Under the pieces are notes generated by a model that ran no database searches, was not told where the DNA came from, and was given only the letters and a program-made list of their open reading frames with translations. Positions 10,701 through 20,631 of a stretch of DNA of 64,000 nt are shown piece after piece. The stretch comes from Seiridium cupressi (taxonomy: Eukaryota; Ascomycota; Sordariomycetes; Amphisphaeriales; Sporocadaceae): NCBI GenBank assembly GCA_036674765.1, contig JARVKI010000045.1:62001-126000 (forward strand), read 5' to 3'. The position numbers were made by a program, and so were the translations under genes. The stretch's first letter is position 1. Each line of letters starts with the position of its first letter.

Positions 10701-12931
10701 GGCTGATGGACTTCATTTACACGTTCCTTGAATATGATGCCCGATTACTGGAAACTGACGCAGAAAGTGGGCGACTGATACGCACCGCTATTCCGGCGCC
10801 GCGCAAAAGCAGTGCGGCCATCCTTCAAGAGCTTCTCTCAAGCTATCCAGAGTTTTGTGTGGCTAATAAGTTGACATATTATGCTGGTAAACATCTGGCA
10901 GGAGTTCTAAGCGGCACGACCGATGGCATCAGAGCCCTTTTCGGTTCAATCGAGGGTCGAGAGCTGGTTCAAGACTTATATTACAACCATACTTTTAACC
11001 GGATGAACTATACTCAGATGCGGGATACTATCGCCGGCGTAGTCAAACGAATTAAGCCTTATCTACGCCATGAGCCTCTCAAGATCCTTGAAATGGGTGC
11101 CGGAACTGGCGGGACTACACACATTCTGGCCCCGTTCCTGCACTCCCTCGATATCCCCGTGGTATATACCTTTACGGACCTGTCTCCGTCCATGGTTGCA
11201 AATGCACGACGCAAGTTTGGAAAGCAATATTCTTTCATGCGATTTGAGACGCATGATATCGAAAAGCCACCCATTGACGCTCTAAAAGACCAACACATCA
11301 TTCTTGCAAGCAATGCGGTCCACGCTACGCATAACCTCGTCCAATCTTTAACGAATATACGCAAAGCACTACGTCCAGATGGTTTCCTGATGATCTTGGA
11401 GATGACAGAGAAGGCACCATTTATCGATGTTATCTTTGGTCTGCTAGAGGGCTGGTGGCTTTTTGATGACGGTCGTAAGCACGCTATCGTGCCTGAGGAG
11501 TATTGGGAACGTGAACTACATGCTTCCGGGTTCAGCCACGTCGATTGGACCGACGGCAACTTACCCGAGAACACCTTTCAGAAGGTGATGGTTGCATTTG
11601 CCTCTGGTCCAGTGCGCGAACGTCTGCCCAAGCCCGCTCCCACATCGGATGTCGCGGCCACTTTGCCTTCGGCGTTGAATGTCACAAGCAGGACGGAAAA
11701 GGCTGAGTCCTATATTATCAAGTACACCTCGGATTTTCCTCACTCTAAGTTGTCCTTTACGCCGAGAAGGGTCGATGGCCACGACTTGGCGGAGATCGGC
11801 GATGCAGTTGTTATTGTCACAGGAGCCACAGGAAGTCTCGGCGCACATACAGTCGCAGAGCTTGCCGAACGTCCATCTGTCAAATCCGTGGTATGCTTGA
11901 ACCGCCGCACCAGCAGCCCAGTCGAGACGCGACAGAAAGACGCGTTTTTGTCTCGTGGAATCGAACTCTCTGCAGCGGGTCAGGCCAAACTGCGTATCAT
12001 CGACGGGGACTCGTCTAAACAGCAACTCGGTTTGTCAGCCGACGACTACGACTGGCTCAGACAGCACGTCACGCACATAATACACAACGCTTGGCCGATG
12101 AGCGGAACTCGACCGCTGGGCAACTTTGAGCCACAATTCCAGACACTACGAAACCTGTTGACCCTTGCATTCGACATCGCGGCACGCGATCCCGGCAATA
12201 CGATTGGTTTCCAACTTGTCTCATCCATTGGCGTAGTGGGCCACTCTAGCGATAGGCGGGTACCTGAGACACCCGTGTCCATGCAGAGCGTTCTGCCAAT
12301 TGGTTACTGTGAGGCCAAGTGGGTCTGTGAGCGCATGCTAGACGAGACATTACACCAGCACCCTGAGCATTTCCGAACCATGGTCGTCCGACCTGGACAG
12401 ATTGCTGGTTCCAAGACCAGCGGATTCTGGAACCCTATCGAGCACTTCGCTTTCCTGGTCAAGTCAGCCCAGGCGCTGAGGGCCTGGCCCAACTTTGACG
12501 GCGTTTTGCAATGGATACCGGTCAACGATGTGGCTGGCACCATGGCGGACCTTCTTCACATCGAAAACCCGCGTGCTCCGAAGCCATATCTTGTATATCA
12601 CATCGACAACCCCATCGGCCAGCCATGGAAGGAGATGTCGCCCGTTGTGGCAGACGCGCTCGGCATCCCCAAGGACAGAATCATTCCGTTCCGGACCTGG
12701 GTCAGGCTCGTTCGCCACTCTCCCCTACACGCCGAGACCGACAATCCGGCCGCCAGACTTATTGACTTCTTGGACGGGAACTTTGAGCGGATGTCCTGTG
12801 GTGGCCTGATCCTGGATACAGCTCATTCCCAAGAGCATTCTAAAACCATGGCACACGCTCAGCCGGTAACCGAGGAAGTTGCACGGCGTTACATTGCCAG
12901 TTGGAAGAGAATGGGGTTTCTCAAGCCTTAG
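4796..12931 (+). CDS. Non-reducing polyketide synthase, SAT-KS-AT-PT-ACP-CMeT-R
   Basis: This is an intronless 2,711-aa iterative type I PKS. Domains and residues by position: SAT (about 1-390; GLCTG with Cys152, His274), KS (about 431-850; Cys603 in DTACSAS, His738 in EAHGTG, His777 in GHTEG), AT (Ser1054 in GHSFGE, His1169), PT (His1394, Asp1581), one ACP (Ser1783 in FGIDSLMG), C-methyltransferase (LEMGAGTGG at about 2098) and a C-terminal thioester reductase (TGATGSLG at about 2342, Tyr2504 and Lys2508 as YxxxK). There is no thioesterase, so the chain should be released reductively as an aldehyde. This architecture is that of AfoE, AzaA, CazM and Monascus PigA, which make methylated aromatic aldehydes for azaphilones and asperfuranone (family knowledge). 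The PT domain directs regiospecific aldol cyclisation. An intact SAT next to an HR-PKS allows a reduced starter unit. All catalytic residues checked are present. Confidence 0.96.
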   Translation: MTTSQPRPQKNEVLLFGPQALQFDRQYLEKLRRTIATDPDQRWMLQVVGELPRYWIALAKTLPDLAHTLRNERVVLDLGAWLMSEDDVEFPFGEAGNAVLTPLVVLHQLTQYWQYVQKKYGESQASGTTVDSQAELVATQQYGSETHSLGLCTGMLSSFAVSSAKSRLEFEKYGSVAVRLAMLIGAVVDAEESSNQALGQGKATSFATAWHNDKEEQDFRRILDSSFPDTYISVRYDEARATVTTSEHTAGELLQQLRDAGITVAEVGLKGRFHNPDSETSRHADALVALCDGDATLQFAEPDELAFPSYTNAGDGAPVSKNGESLHKLALQAILTQQSNWCATFKAINSSCIDGHDGARVVSFGPDRCVPPTFIRSLSPKIIHSSGLNHEEQQSHNSLLDPGLPFQNWDSTRARPLDHQAQQHRLARNDESIAVVGMSIKVAGADDLNEFSDLLRTGLSQHELIGDDRLMLDTLFREGDKDPERKWYGNFVRDPGAFDHKFFKRSPRESSTMDPQQRLFLQAAYQAVEQSGYFNETTRSDNRRNKEHVGVYLGACSGDWEHHAACHTANAFTATGNLKSFIPGKVSHYFGWTGPSIAFDTACSASAVAIHTACRNLLSGECTAALAGGVAMMSNFLWFQNLAGASFLSPTGQCKPFDESADGYCRGEGIACVFLKKMSDALADGNPILGCIPSTAVYQNQNCTPLFVPNSPSLSQLFTDVVQNAKLSPRDISLVEAHGTGTPVGDPAEYESIRMSLGGGNRLDTLTIGSVKGHIGHTEGASGVIALIKVILMMQGNYIPPQASFSKMSSHIKVTPEDHLEVATSLRSWNPKFKAALINNYGASGSNASMIVTQPPQGFDGLPTAPIRNFADSQSFPFSIAGLDGRAISLYAEKLLNSIRSRPDLRLADLSFQLNLQSNRRLLQRSIFTCRSIGELEGKLSKLSSQSDQPGSTFSAAKPERPVILCFGGQVSTFVGLDEKLYNSISVLRHHLDRCDAVIQSLGHNTIYPDIYRRQPVKDTVKLQTMLFALQYSCAKSWMDCGLDDKIVAVVGHSFGELTALCISGVLSLKDAVKLVAGRARLVRDNWGPESGAMMAVDSDETLINELLKESNANYGGEHKASIACFNGPRSFTLAGSVSAIDRVDATIATSARFSGIKHKRLNVTNAFHSSLVDPLMDNLELIGKELTFNEPFIPFERATATEHTGSLTPRFVPDHMRSPVYFNHAVQRLSQKYSSAIFLEAGSQSTITLMASRALAHTAASSSSHFQALNITNDHGLDGLTDATISLWKEGVSVSFWGHHHLQSHEYPPLFLPPYQFDKSTNHWLELKSPAKAVADAVASATARQVLDHHSHGLEDKASQLWTFVGYTDSASKRPRFRINTDSASYKEYISGHLIAQTAPICPATLEVDMAVEALFSLHTEWRSTGLQPVVHDMVNHAPLCVDHSRVVWLDFQNKDEDSTQWLWKITSEDVGSPQNSQTHVEARIHIRASADVSYIAEFSRFERLVGHAKCLSMLSLDLNSGKTFDVLTGRNVYRTFSPVVDYGEPYRCVQAVVGGDDECAGLVHKRHTGQTWLDVLLSDSFSQVGGIFVNCMTDHSPTDMFIATGCELTMRSPRVATQQGQEGPNVWHIYARHTRQSEKLFITDVFVFNAASGVLTEVMMGIQYARVAKSSMAKMLTRLTKDESMLKNIVPTAHSKLTSVVSAVENQSPDAPSPNHVTTSSSEARTIKEKIPETAKSKSGSAKPKHPDITDDVRKVVANVSGIEEDEIGLDSEMADFGIDSLMGMELAREVEVIFKCKLDQDELMEATSLRKFVVCISNALFGPVTDSSGSGDLSDEGDDKSWSSDSKGSTTATSVQEAHEVLPKANAVVSNGHGSTTAKSDLGPVHNNLELIQQDILDAFGEVKMLTDTHIKNFHLDNIDKVIIAATNRLSATLIVEAFDELGSPLRTAIAGDVIDPVPYLPKHDRLMDFIYTFLEYDARLLETDAESGRLIRTAIPAPRKSSAAILQELLSSYPEFCVANKLTYYAGKHLAGVLSGTTDGIRALFGSIEGRELVQDLYYNHTFNRMNYTQMRDTIAGVVKRIKPYLRHEPLKILEMGAGTGGTTHILAPFLHSLDIPVVYTFTDLSPSMVANARRKFGKQYSFMRFETHDIEKPPIDALKDQHIILASNAVHATHNLVQSLTNIRKALRPDGFLMILEMTEKAPFIDVIFGLLEGWWLFDDGRKHAIVPEEYWERELHASGFSHVDWTDGNLPENTFQKVMVAFASGPVRERLPKPAPTSDVAATLPSALNVTSRTEKAESYIIKYTSDFPHSKLSFTPRRVDGHDLAEIGDAVVIVTGATGSLGAHTVAELAERPSVKSVVCLNRRTSSPVETRQKDAFLSRGIELSAAGQAKLRIIDGDSSKQQLGLSADDYDWLRQHVTHIIHNAWPMSGTRPLGNFEPQFQTLRNLLTLAFDIAARDPGNTIGFQLVSSIGVVGHSSDRRVPETPVSMQSVLPIGYCEAKWVCERMLDETLHQHPEHFRTMVVRPGQIAGSKTSGFWNPIEHFAFLVKSAQALRAWPNFDGVLQWIPVNDVAGTMADLLHIENPRAPKPYLVYHIDNPIGQPWKEMSPVVADALGIPKDRIIPFRTWVRLVRHSPLHAETDNPAARLIDFLDGNFERMSCGGLILDTAHSQEHSKTMAHAQPVTEEVARRYIASWKRMGFLKP

Positions 12932-13724
12932 GGTTGTTTTTGATGCACTATATCTTCCTCTCTTTTTTTCTGTTGTATCTAGCTGTTCCCTTCCTCCTAG
13001 GAGCATGATTCTCAGCCAGCTTCGCACTTTATCACGCACTAGATCCAATCAGTAAATAACTGGTCTTGAGTATGTAATTCTTGACATTACTCTAGTGCTC
13101 AGGTAGTGTGTCCAAAAGCTATTGACGGTGGTTTACGCGAGATATGTTGCGTAATGGTAGGATGCAGGACTAGTACAAGATCTTTCGGAAAGACAATAGT
13201 GTTTCATAATTTAGTTTGATGGTGCTCAGAGAATGTAGAGCCTCTCCTTTGGCCGTAGGTCGTGTGTAGATTTGAATAGACGTGTTAGAATTCTCATGTT
13301 CACAATCAACCATGCAGAGCATCATCAATGGACAGTCGTAGCTCAAGCGGTTTTCAAGTTCGATCTGTCTCCAGTGAGGTCAATTGGCCCACCTAATCAT
13401 TAATCCTTAATATCGAAAGTAACTACATGTCTCATACTCTAGGAGATCAAGAGTTCAAAGTAATCCACGAGCTATGCTACATTAAGATGTCGCCGCACCA
13501 GGGTTTACGATCGAACTACTACTATGATAAGAGTGGGTTTTCGAAGTGTATTTTAAGACCGGCTATGATTCAGAGACCTCATCGGCGAGAAGCTTGCGCA
13601 TATTACGAACCTCCTCAATGACCTCGATAAGTAAGAAATTTGGATATGGAACTACACCATGATTTCGGACAAAATTATCGCTTTGAGTTTTAATCCCAAA
13701 ATATAATTCTATCTGTTCATTGTT
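12932..13724. other. Intergenic region downstream of the NR-PKS
   Basis: This 793-bp gap lies between the convergent NR-PKS and SnoaL-like genes. I see no gene in it. It presumably holds both terminators. Confidence 0.5.
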
Positions 13725-14538
13725 TCATGTATGTTCTGGCCGATCCATCCAAACCATACTAGTCAGGTGTGTGGTGATCCTCCAGGGATTCTGACCTTGC
13801 GGCTCTAGATCTTCAAATCTTGCAAGAACAAACTCATACTTTCCCTACTCGAAGCCATTGGTTAGAGACGGTATTCCTTTAATAGCTGGCGCTTATATGC
13901 CATGTGCAATGGGGAAATTTACGGGAAATTCACGGACAATACACGGTGATGTGCATGAACTTACTCCGTTACGCATCACCAACTGGGATGGTTTTCCCTC
14001 GGCATCCTTCTCGTAGAACACGGCATGCGCATATGCGGTTACGTTACACAGATCCGGAGCCAGATAGTTGATATCGGGAGTAGGCTGTGGAAGATCGATC
14101 AAAATGTTTCTACGTATCGAGCAGATGTCAGAAGATTAGGCACCCAACCTACTATTTTGAAAAGAAAAAATGGTCTGTGATGCGGGTAATATCTGGAAAG
14201 GCTTACAGCACGCTATGTTGCATCGACTCAAAAGGGGCATGCAGTCTGTCCAACTCACTCGCCAAAGCCTCTCTTGACATTACTTGTGGTGGATTTTCTG
14301 GAGATGTATCATAACCAGTGACGACGTCAGCTGCGTACACCAATTCCATGGCTGTCAGGTCCACCATAGCATCAAAGCTATGGACCTGCTACAGTGTCAG
14401 CTTTCGCCAGTTTGAAACGCAGATATCAGAAGATGCTGAGGGGATAAACGCGTATGCATCACTCACCAGTCGTACAACGGTGTCATGGATATTGGCCCGA
14501 TCCAGCAAGAATTTCTCAACGTTGTATGAAGCTGTCAT
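13725..14538 (-). CDS. SnoaL-like (NTF2-fold) polyketide cyclase/isomerase-type protein
   Basis: This is a four-exon gene read on the minus strand: 14538-14467, 14385-14207, 14109-13965 and 13838-13725. The frames close exactly to 169 aa, and every junction uses GT-AG. The protein starts MTASYNVEKFLLDRANIHDT and then has a helix-rich segment containing SFDAMVDL. A strand segment with MQHSVLNILIDL follows, then AYAHAVFYEK and the late motif NPWRITTHLTSMVWM. That pattern (aqueous His near QH, hydrophobic strands, late W-R-I) is typical of SnoaL-like/NTF2-fold proteins, which in clusters act as cyclases, isomerases or dehydratases (family knowledge). No single exon is longer than 60 codons, so simple open-frame scans miss it. 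It is convergent with the NR-PKS and divergent from the Zn2Cys6 regulator. The reaction catalysed is unknown. An earlier start at 14583 is possible but adds an atypical leader. Confidence 0.75.
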
Positions 14539-16103
14539 TGGTAGAAAGACCAGTGAAGAGAGGAACTTTTCGTTCAAGAGCATGGTTAAGCTGAGTGCTG
14601 GTCTTGTCCGAGTAACAGATACGGTGTCCCCTGACCCTTACCATGTAAACCATCGATAGCATGAATGAGTGAGTTCGTGCCCAACATAAAGACCTACAAT
14701 GGGCCCACTCTTGTTATGCCAGGCAACTCTGATAAAGTAAATGGCTTCCTCGCAAGACACAATGGGTGTCCCCCATGAGGTTCGCTTTGGATTCTGGGCA
14801 CAAGGAACTTTTAAAAGAATGTCCGGACGGCTTCCAAATATATTCATGAAACTGTAGAAACTCCGGCGCAGATCCTCGGCTATTGAATTACTGCTGCTTT
14901 AAACTTTATTGCTTTCAACTTGAGTCAAAACCAGATCCCTCTGTCGGATGATAAGAACGACCTTGGTTACGGCAGATACACTCGGCTGGGGATCGTCATT
15001 TTCACGCCAACCACGTGGGCGACAAGAACAATCGTGATGGTGGAAGTGCCGTCGGCTGGGATCATGCAAATTTCTCGTCGGCAAACTCATGTAGTGTAAA
15101 GTGTAAAAGCCCATTGGACGTCAACGGCCTTGGTTATTTACAATGGGCTTCGTCGTCAGCTCCCAAATCCGCGCGTCATACGCCGCCTGGGTTCGCGATA
15201 ATCTATCCGGTGGTCGTCAAGTCGTATTCCGCTTTCTGTGGAGAAATTAACCGAGGCGTTTTTTTCCTTATTTTCCAATACGAAAGCTTAACAAAGGCGT
15301 TTAGACCTGATTTGGAAGTTATCCGCTTTTACAGCGCGCACACTATGCATGGATCGTGCTGGTCGGTGGACAGGGGTCCTTGTACCGCCATTTCATCCCG
15401 CACTCGCTTTTGTCGTTTAGGAGTTTAACCTAAAAGTCCAGATTGCCTTGGCAAAGTTTAAAAATGGGCGCATGAGTAGACCCTGGCCGACTGCATCTGG
15501 ACTCCGATGTAACCGCCGAAGCTTGATGGCGTGTGAGCAGTTACCTACAAACCCAGATCTGCGGGAGCCTCCCGGCCGCGCCCAAGAGCCTCCTAATGCA
15601 TGTGCCCATGTGTGTCTTGAGCTACTAGGGGGTCAGCGAGAAGCTAGCTACGTATCAAAGACTCGGGTTTGTCACCAGAGCCCGGCTCGTCCACGTTGCA
15701 AATAGATACCAGCTTCAGGACACAAGTTAAACTTCCGCCCTTCCGCCTTGACCCGGAAACGCTAGCTGATTCGAGCAAGTCCCGCTGTGACTATCTGTCG
15801 GCAAGTGATATAGTGGTGAAGGATAGCGGCGTCGCCGTCCGGATGTGAAGCAAGCCATAAGGCCACGAACATAAGATGTTACATCAATGGGCCTGAACGA
15901 AGGCCTCAAGATCTCCATTTCTGAGACTTCAGAGCTCCGTATAACACAAAAAGGTCGTGTAGATTCGATATTATACTTAACGGGCTTTGCGAGTTTCCTG
16001 AATTGTCTTCTCCTACTTTCCGACAGCCCGCTACTCTTCTGTAATATAGTGGCTTCCAAGTGTTCACAAAACAGTCACCATCATAAGATCAACAGCAGAC
16101 CGC
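14539..16103. other. Intergenic region upstream of the SnoaL-like gene and first regulator
   Basis: This is a 1.6-kb divergent promoter region. The minus strand has an 85-codon open stretch at about 14640-14900 and another at 14899-15114. Neither matches a family I know and I could not link them into a convincing gene. No RNA gene is seen. Confidence 0.4.
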
Positions 16104-18331
16104 ATGAGTCATAGACAGCAGCCCGGCCTAGCCTGCGAGGAATGCCGTCGCCGTAAGTCAAAATGTGACAGAGAGCGTCCGCAATGTGGCGGGTGCGTCG
16201 AATTAGGGCTTACCTGCGTCTTCATCGACGAGAGGCCAAAGAGGGGACCCAAGAAAGGCCAATTGTCAACCTTACGTCACCGTATAGGTATGTATCAAAT
16301 CACCTGTTGCCGACAAGTTCCAGCTAGCCTAAGCGATCCCTCATGCTTTCCAAAGTCGTAGAGATCTCTCAACTTGCATGTTACAATGCATTATGCTGAT
16401 AGCTATATTCTACTAGCGACCCTAGAGCAGCAGCTCGGCAAACAGGTGGACTCGGACTCCAGCCGGCCCGGCTCGGCTCCCGTAGTCCCAATTAGTCCAC
16501 CGATGTTCGACGACATCCAGCAAACCATGAGCATAGACGTATCCACAACTATATGTCACGAAGAAATTCCTGCTGTAACGACCCTGGAGCAGCAGCTCGG
16601 CAAACAAGTTGACTCGGACTCCAGCCGGCGCAGTTCAGCACCGGTATTCCCAACTAGTCCAGCAATGTTCAACGACATCCATCAAGCCATGAGTATAGAC
16701 GTATCCACAACCGCATGTCACGAAAAAGTTCCAGCCACATCGGAGCCGGCCTTATCTAGTCTTTGGACAGATGAGGACTTGAAATACGATTCATTAGAAC
16801 AGTTTTCATCAAGTCCGATCCTATTTGGGACAAACCCTGAGTACATATCAGCTCTCGTGGGTGCCGACCTGTAAGTCGCCCTCGTAAGTCAAGAGGAGAG
16901 GAAGTCTAGCTAATAGTAAACTGTTCAAAGCGATCAAATTTATTTCGATAGGGTTCATGTGTTCGCGCCGATGATTCAGAAGACTCGCTATTTTACGTGG
17001 GCATATCAAGAGCACCCGTCACCGGAGCGTATGTGCTTGCGCCTAGCCATGAGATCCCTTGCAGCGGCCGTTTCTACTCAGCTACGCAATCTCGCTGACT
17101 CCCTATACGCTCAAACCAAGCAAATGCTGAACGCCTTGGATAGTATCAAATTGAAGCTGGAGCAGGTACAGGCATGGGTTTTGGTGTCATATTTTGAGGT
17201 ATTGTTCCACAGCAGGACCCAAACCCTTCTGACAGCCGGACGAGCGATGCGGCTGGTGCAAGTCTTGCGCTTGAACCTTGGCGACACGCCCGAAGCACAA
17301 TCACCTGAAAAAAGCCTCGTGGATGCGTCGTGGATGCAGGAAGAGATGCTCATGGTTGCCGAGGAGAGAAGACGGACGTATTGGGTTGCATACTGTCTGG
17401 ATCGGCTTCTGTGTCTTGCACCTAACATGACACTGACTTTGCAGGAAAACATGGCAAGTTTCCATCACATTTAGGCCCTATACTAGAGAAATATTTTAGA
17501 CTAGGCGGTACTAATGTGGAGCAAACAGAGTTACTTACGACTACCTAACCCGGAGTCGAACTTCGAGAACGGCCAGCTCAATCTTATGGGATTTCTACCC
17601 GAGATCCCGACACGCGGTGAGCATGAACCCTCTCCTGCATTAGCCGAAGCTATTTTCATGTCAACGCTTTACGGACGATGCATGTTTCACAGGTGCATTG
17701 TGCTTTCAGACTGTATGTCGGGCAAGATTCATTACGATTTCTGGAAACGGCAGGAAGAGCTCTCGCAAGATGTCGAGAAGCAAATGAAGCTGCTGCAGCG
17801 CGCAGGAGCACCCTCGATCATGGAGAGACGAGACCCGTTACTGGCATTCAGCCTCATCCTTGGGCACAGCCTTGTCGTTTACCATAGCGAGACTGCAAAG
17901 CTGCAGACATACCAGACGGTAGAACAACATATTGTGACAATCAATTGTGTGACCCGAGCACACCAGTCAGCGAAGAGCATTGTAGAGTGGGCTAGAGAAT
18001 TTGGTCCTTCTCGCTGCCTGAAGGTTGGTGTTCTGCTGGTGCTAAGAGAATATTTTGCGCAAAACACCAGAACATCCCTCGGCTAATGATCTTACAGGCT
18101 CATCCGTTCTTGTCGTCCACAATTTCGATAGTAGTGCGCTTCCTTATATCGTCCTCTCGAGAGCCAAGCGAACCTACGGAAGATTACAAGGATGACATTC
18201 AGACATTGTTATCAGTTTTGAGGAGTTTGAGCGGTATCTATCGGTGTGCCTCCCAGCTGCTTGATGAGCTGGAATCGGAAGAGATGTTTCTGGGCATGAG
18301 TATGGACTACACGTCACTCTCTGCATGTTGA
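16104..18331 (+). CDS. Zn(II)2Cys6 transcription factor with a 54-residue tandem duplication
   Basis: This is a likely pathway regulator of 622 aa from five exons: 16104-16287, 16417-16870, 16952-17453, 17529-18023 and 18098-18331; total length closes in frame. The N-terminal zinc cluster is C-x2-C-x6-C-x6-C-x2-C-x6-C ([11 protein letters not shown] onwards), followed by a basic linker KRGPKKG. Exon 2 contains two near-identical 54-codon units, the first from 16419 and the second from 16581. They begin [16 protein letters not shown] in both copies and end near CHEEIPAVT and CHEKVPATS. The C-terminal half has a fungal-specific TF region with a [11 protein letters not shown] motif. The third intron appears to use a GC donor (gcaagt at 17454). 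It sits centrally in the cluster between the SnoaL-like gene and the hydrolase/transporter pair, which suggests a cluster-specific activator. DNA target sites are not established. Confidence 0.88.
16419..16742 (+). repeat. In-frame 162-bp tandem duplication inside the regulator
   Basis: Two consecutive units of 162 bp (16419-16580 and 16581-16742) encode the two 54-residue repeats. They differ at scattered positions, several of which change amino acids (PG/RS, PIS/PTS, DDIQQT/NDIHQA). The frame is preserved, so this is a recent but not brand-new duplication. Confidence 0.85.
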
Positions 18332-18901
18332 TTGTTGTTTGATAGCCCACAAGCGCCGGTCCCTATTCATAGCGTGCATTAGCTTAGCGGGTTTTAATAT
18401 GACTAGATACCAATATTTCCACTCACGTTCAAGAGGTCACCGTAATTCATCTGACTTTGCTATTTTATGTATTTCAGTGATCGTTGCCAATGGACTACTC
18501 AATGAACGGTAATTAATGGCTATCAGGATTTGATTACCGTCTCTGTTTGTATTGGTTTGTATCTATTTATACTTTCTCGGATTTGTCGTATCGGTAGCGC
18601 TTTACTATCTAACTTTCATCAATTTATAGTTGTTGGAGGTAATCTGCCGTCACAGGTGAGGAGCTGTAACCTCGAGGGCGCTGTGATCTATAGGCTACGA
18701 AAAAGATCTTGTAGATTAAGAACATATTTGAATTGGTGGTGCACACCTTTGCAACGATCAACCACACGCTTGTGCAAGAAAAAAAAGGGCGAAAGCCAAG
18801 CGCCAGAGCCGAGACGCGAGAGCCGAGATCTGGCTCTTTCACAATGTATGGAAGCTTGCGGGCAAGGCCGGCCCGCTTTCCCGTTATGGGCCTAGGCCGT
18901 C

Positions 18902-19675
18902 GTGACGCCTGGTATGGATCGTCTTCTTACTTTGTTAGCGTTTCTCGGTCTCCGGTCTCATATGGGCTTGGTGGGAGGATGTTGGGAAACAATCGGCTGA
19001 ACGATAACATCATTGCGAGGTGCGGCGCGGCCAGCTTTGCACACATTAGGCCTAGAGTCCTAATCACCAGCCAGCCAGGCTGCCAGAGTGCCAGTCAACG
19101 ACAAAATTAGATATTTTATCGATAGACGGGGAGCAACGGCGGCTGACCCGGAGGGCCGTTGCGCAACAATACGGGCGCACGGGCCAAAAACAGACCATAC
19201 TAACCCCAAATAGGAAGCAATTGCAAAAGGTGCTACGCTGCCAGCTCTGCACATCACCAGCCAACCAACCGTTATACAATCTTTGAACCTCCTGCCAGCC
19301 AGTAAGCCCAGTTTGACAAGGGAGTCGCTTACCTGTGGCGCTGCTGTCAGCTGCCAGTTGTCAGGTGCCGGCAATTGCCAGTAATACAGGCCAGCAGCAC
19401 GGGCCAATACCATACCGTACAGGACTAATCCCAAATAAAAAGCAATTTGCCCGGGATTATTTATCGAGAACAAATCCCTAACCTTTTGTCTTTACCAAGA
19501 TCTAGGCGTTAAGTACTTGCCCGGTGTCTTTCTTATTTTAAACTTTGATCGAGAATATCGAAAACGAAAACGAAAACGAAAACCTAGCTTTCCATCTCTA
19601 CCAAGATCTGGACCCCTAGGCATTATCACCTAATAAGAGTGTACATCGGCGTAACGGCAGCGACACGCCAACTAA
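18902..19675. repeat. Dispersed repeat copy A, split by about 600 bp
   Basis: The left part begins at a GTGACGCC word and contains GGTGGGAGGATGTTGGGAAA at 18970-18989. The right part (19617-19675) contains a CATTATCACCTAATA block followed by GCGTAACGGCAGCGACACG. Both blocks recur, adjacent to one another, at about 25.7 kb and 60.3 kb. The middle (about 19015-19617) looks like an insertion or extra internal sequence. The element class is not determined. Confidence 0.45.
19559..19584. repeat. GAAAAC hexanucleotide microsatellite, four units
   Basis: Four consecutive copies of the hexamer lie in the repeat-rich gap. Nothing indicates function. Confidence 0.8.
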
Positions 19676-20631
19676 GCTTTTAATAAAATATTTGCTATAA
19701 GACAATCTATATCTGCTATCGGGGTCCGAATCTGACGACGCACGATCCAGGCTTCCGAGAACTCCGATGTCGCGTTGGGACTGGGCTGCGTCCTTGAATG
19801 TGTTGACTTTAATAAACTCCGACTCCTCGGCCGGTAACTCGAACCGGATAGCTTGGGCGATATTGACGTTGCATTTGACGTGTCCAAAATACTGGGCCTT
19901 ACCTTATTTTCTCCACAATGGCGCGAGGTCTTCATGCCATGGAATTCCAGAAACATCCTCTGCCAAGAAACGCCCCTGTAAAACCCCTCCTCAGCTTCGC
20001 CATTATTACCCTTTCCTCTCAAACAGGAAACTATTAACGTAACTTCTACACCATACATACTGTCATTTACCATGGAAACATGGCCGCGACCGCGGACATT
20101 ACATGGGCGGTTCATGCCGAAGCACATGTAAGGGGGATGTGGCAGGCATAGTGCGACATGACCCATTCTAGTAGTAGATTTCGTTCTAGAGTTGCCCGTT
20201 TGTTAAGTCCTTTCGCAAGCATTTTCGAGGAATTGAACTATGTAATCAGCACATTCCATTTGAAAGATAGATAGACCATCGAAGGAACTAGTCCAGTCTG
20301 CTGATAGCATTGATTGGTGTATAACCCAAACAAGATGGGTCTGATTTCTGTAGACAAGTCCCTCGGCTGATAATTGATCCATAGGTCGTGAGGATAACAA
20401 TCGACGAGTATCTTAAGATGCTGAATTGACCAAGTTTATTTGGGCAACTGAATTGTGCACAAAGCGAATCTAATTACAGAACTTATTACCAACCGACGGC
20501 TACCTACGGTCCACATTGTGAACAAGCCCTCCCAGCTTCAACTAGCAGAAACGAAATGTAAAGTCGTGTCAGATTTGAGCGGGCGCTGCGTGTGAATATT
20601 GTCGAACATCAATACTCTTGCCACAAACACA

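Larger units (their letters stand above)
18332..20631. other. Repeat-rich intergenic region, no confirmed gene
   Basis: This 2.3-kb gap holds pieces of a dispersed repeat (about 18902-19015 and 19617-19675). Between them, about 19180-19260 and 19400-19460 share imperfectly repeated blocks built around CACGGGCCA and TAATCCCAAATA-like words. It also holds a GAAAAC microsatellite at 19559-19584. A minus-strand open frame of 164 codons (19672-20166) and an overlapping alternative frame have no recognised motif. I treat them as transposon-derived or chance. Confidence 0.5.

Noticed and set aside
4800..13048. Many open frames of 60-170 codons antisense or out of frame to the NR-PKS
   Set aside because: They overlap a fully supported coding frame with all active sites and show no independent motifs; they are coding-strand shadows.
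14638..15114. Two minus-strand open stretches upstream of the SnoaL-like gene, first thought to be extra exons
   Set aside because: No family match, and the SnoaL-like protein is complete without them. Linking them needs arbitrary introns.
19060..20166. Minus-strand open frames of 137 and 164 codons
   Set aside because: They fall in repeat-rich sequence with internal duplication and show no recognised domain.
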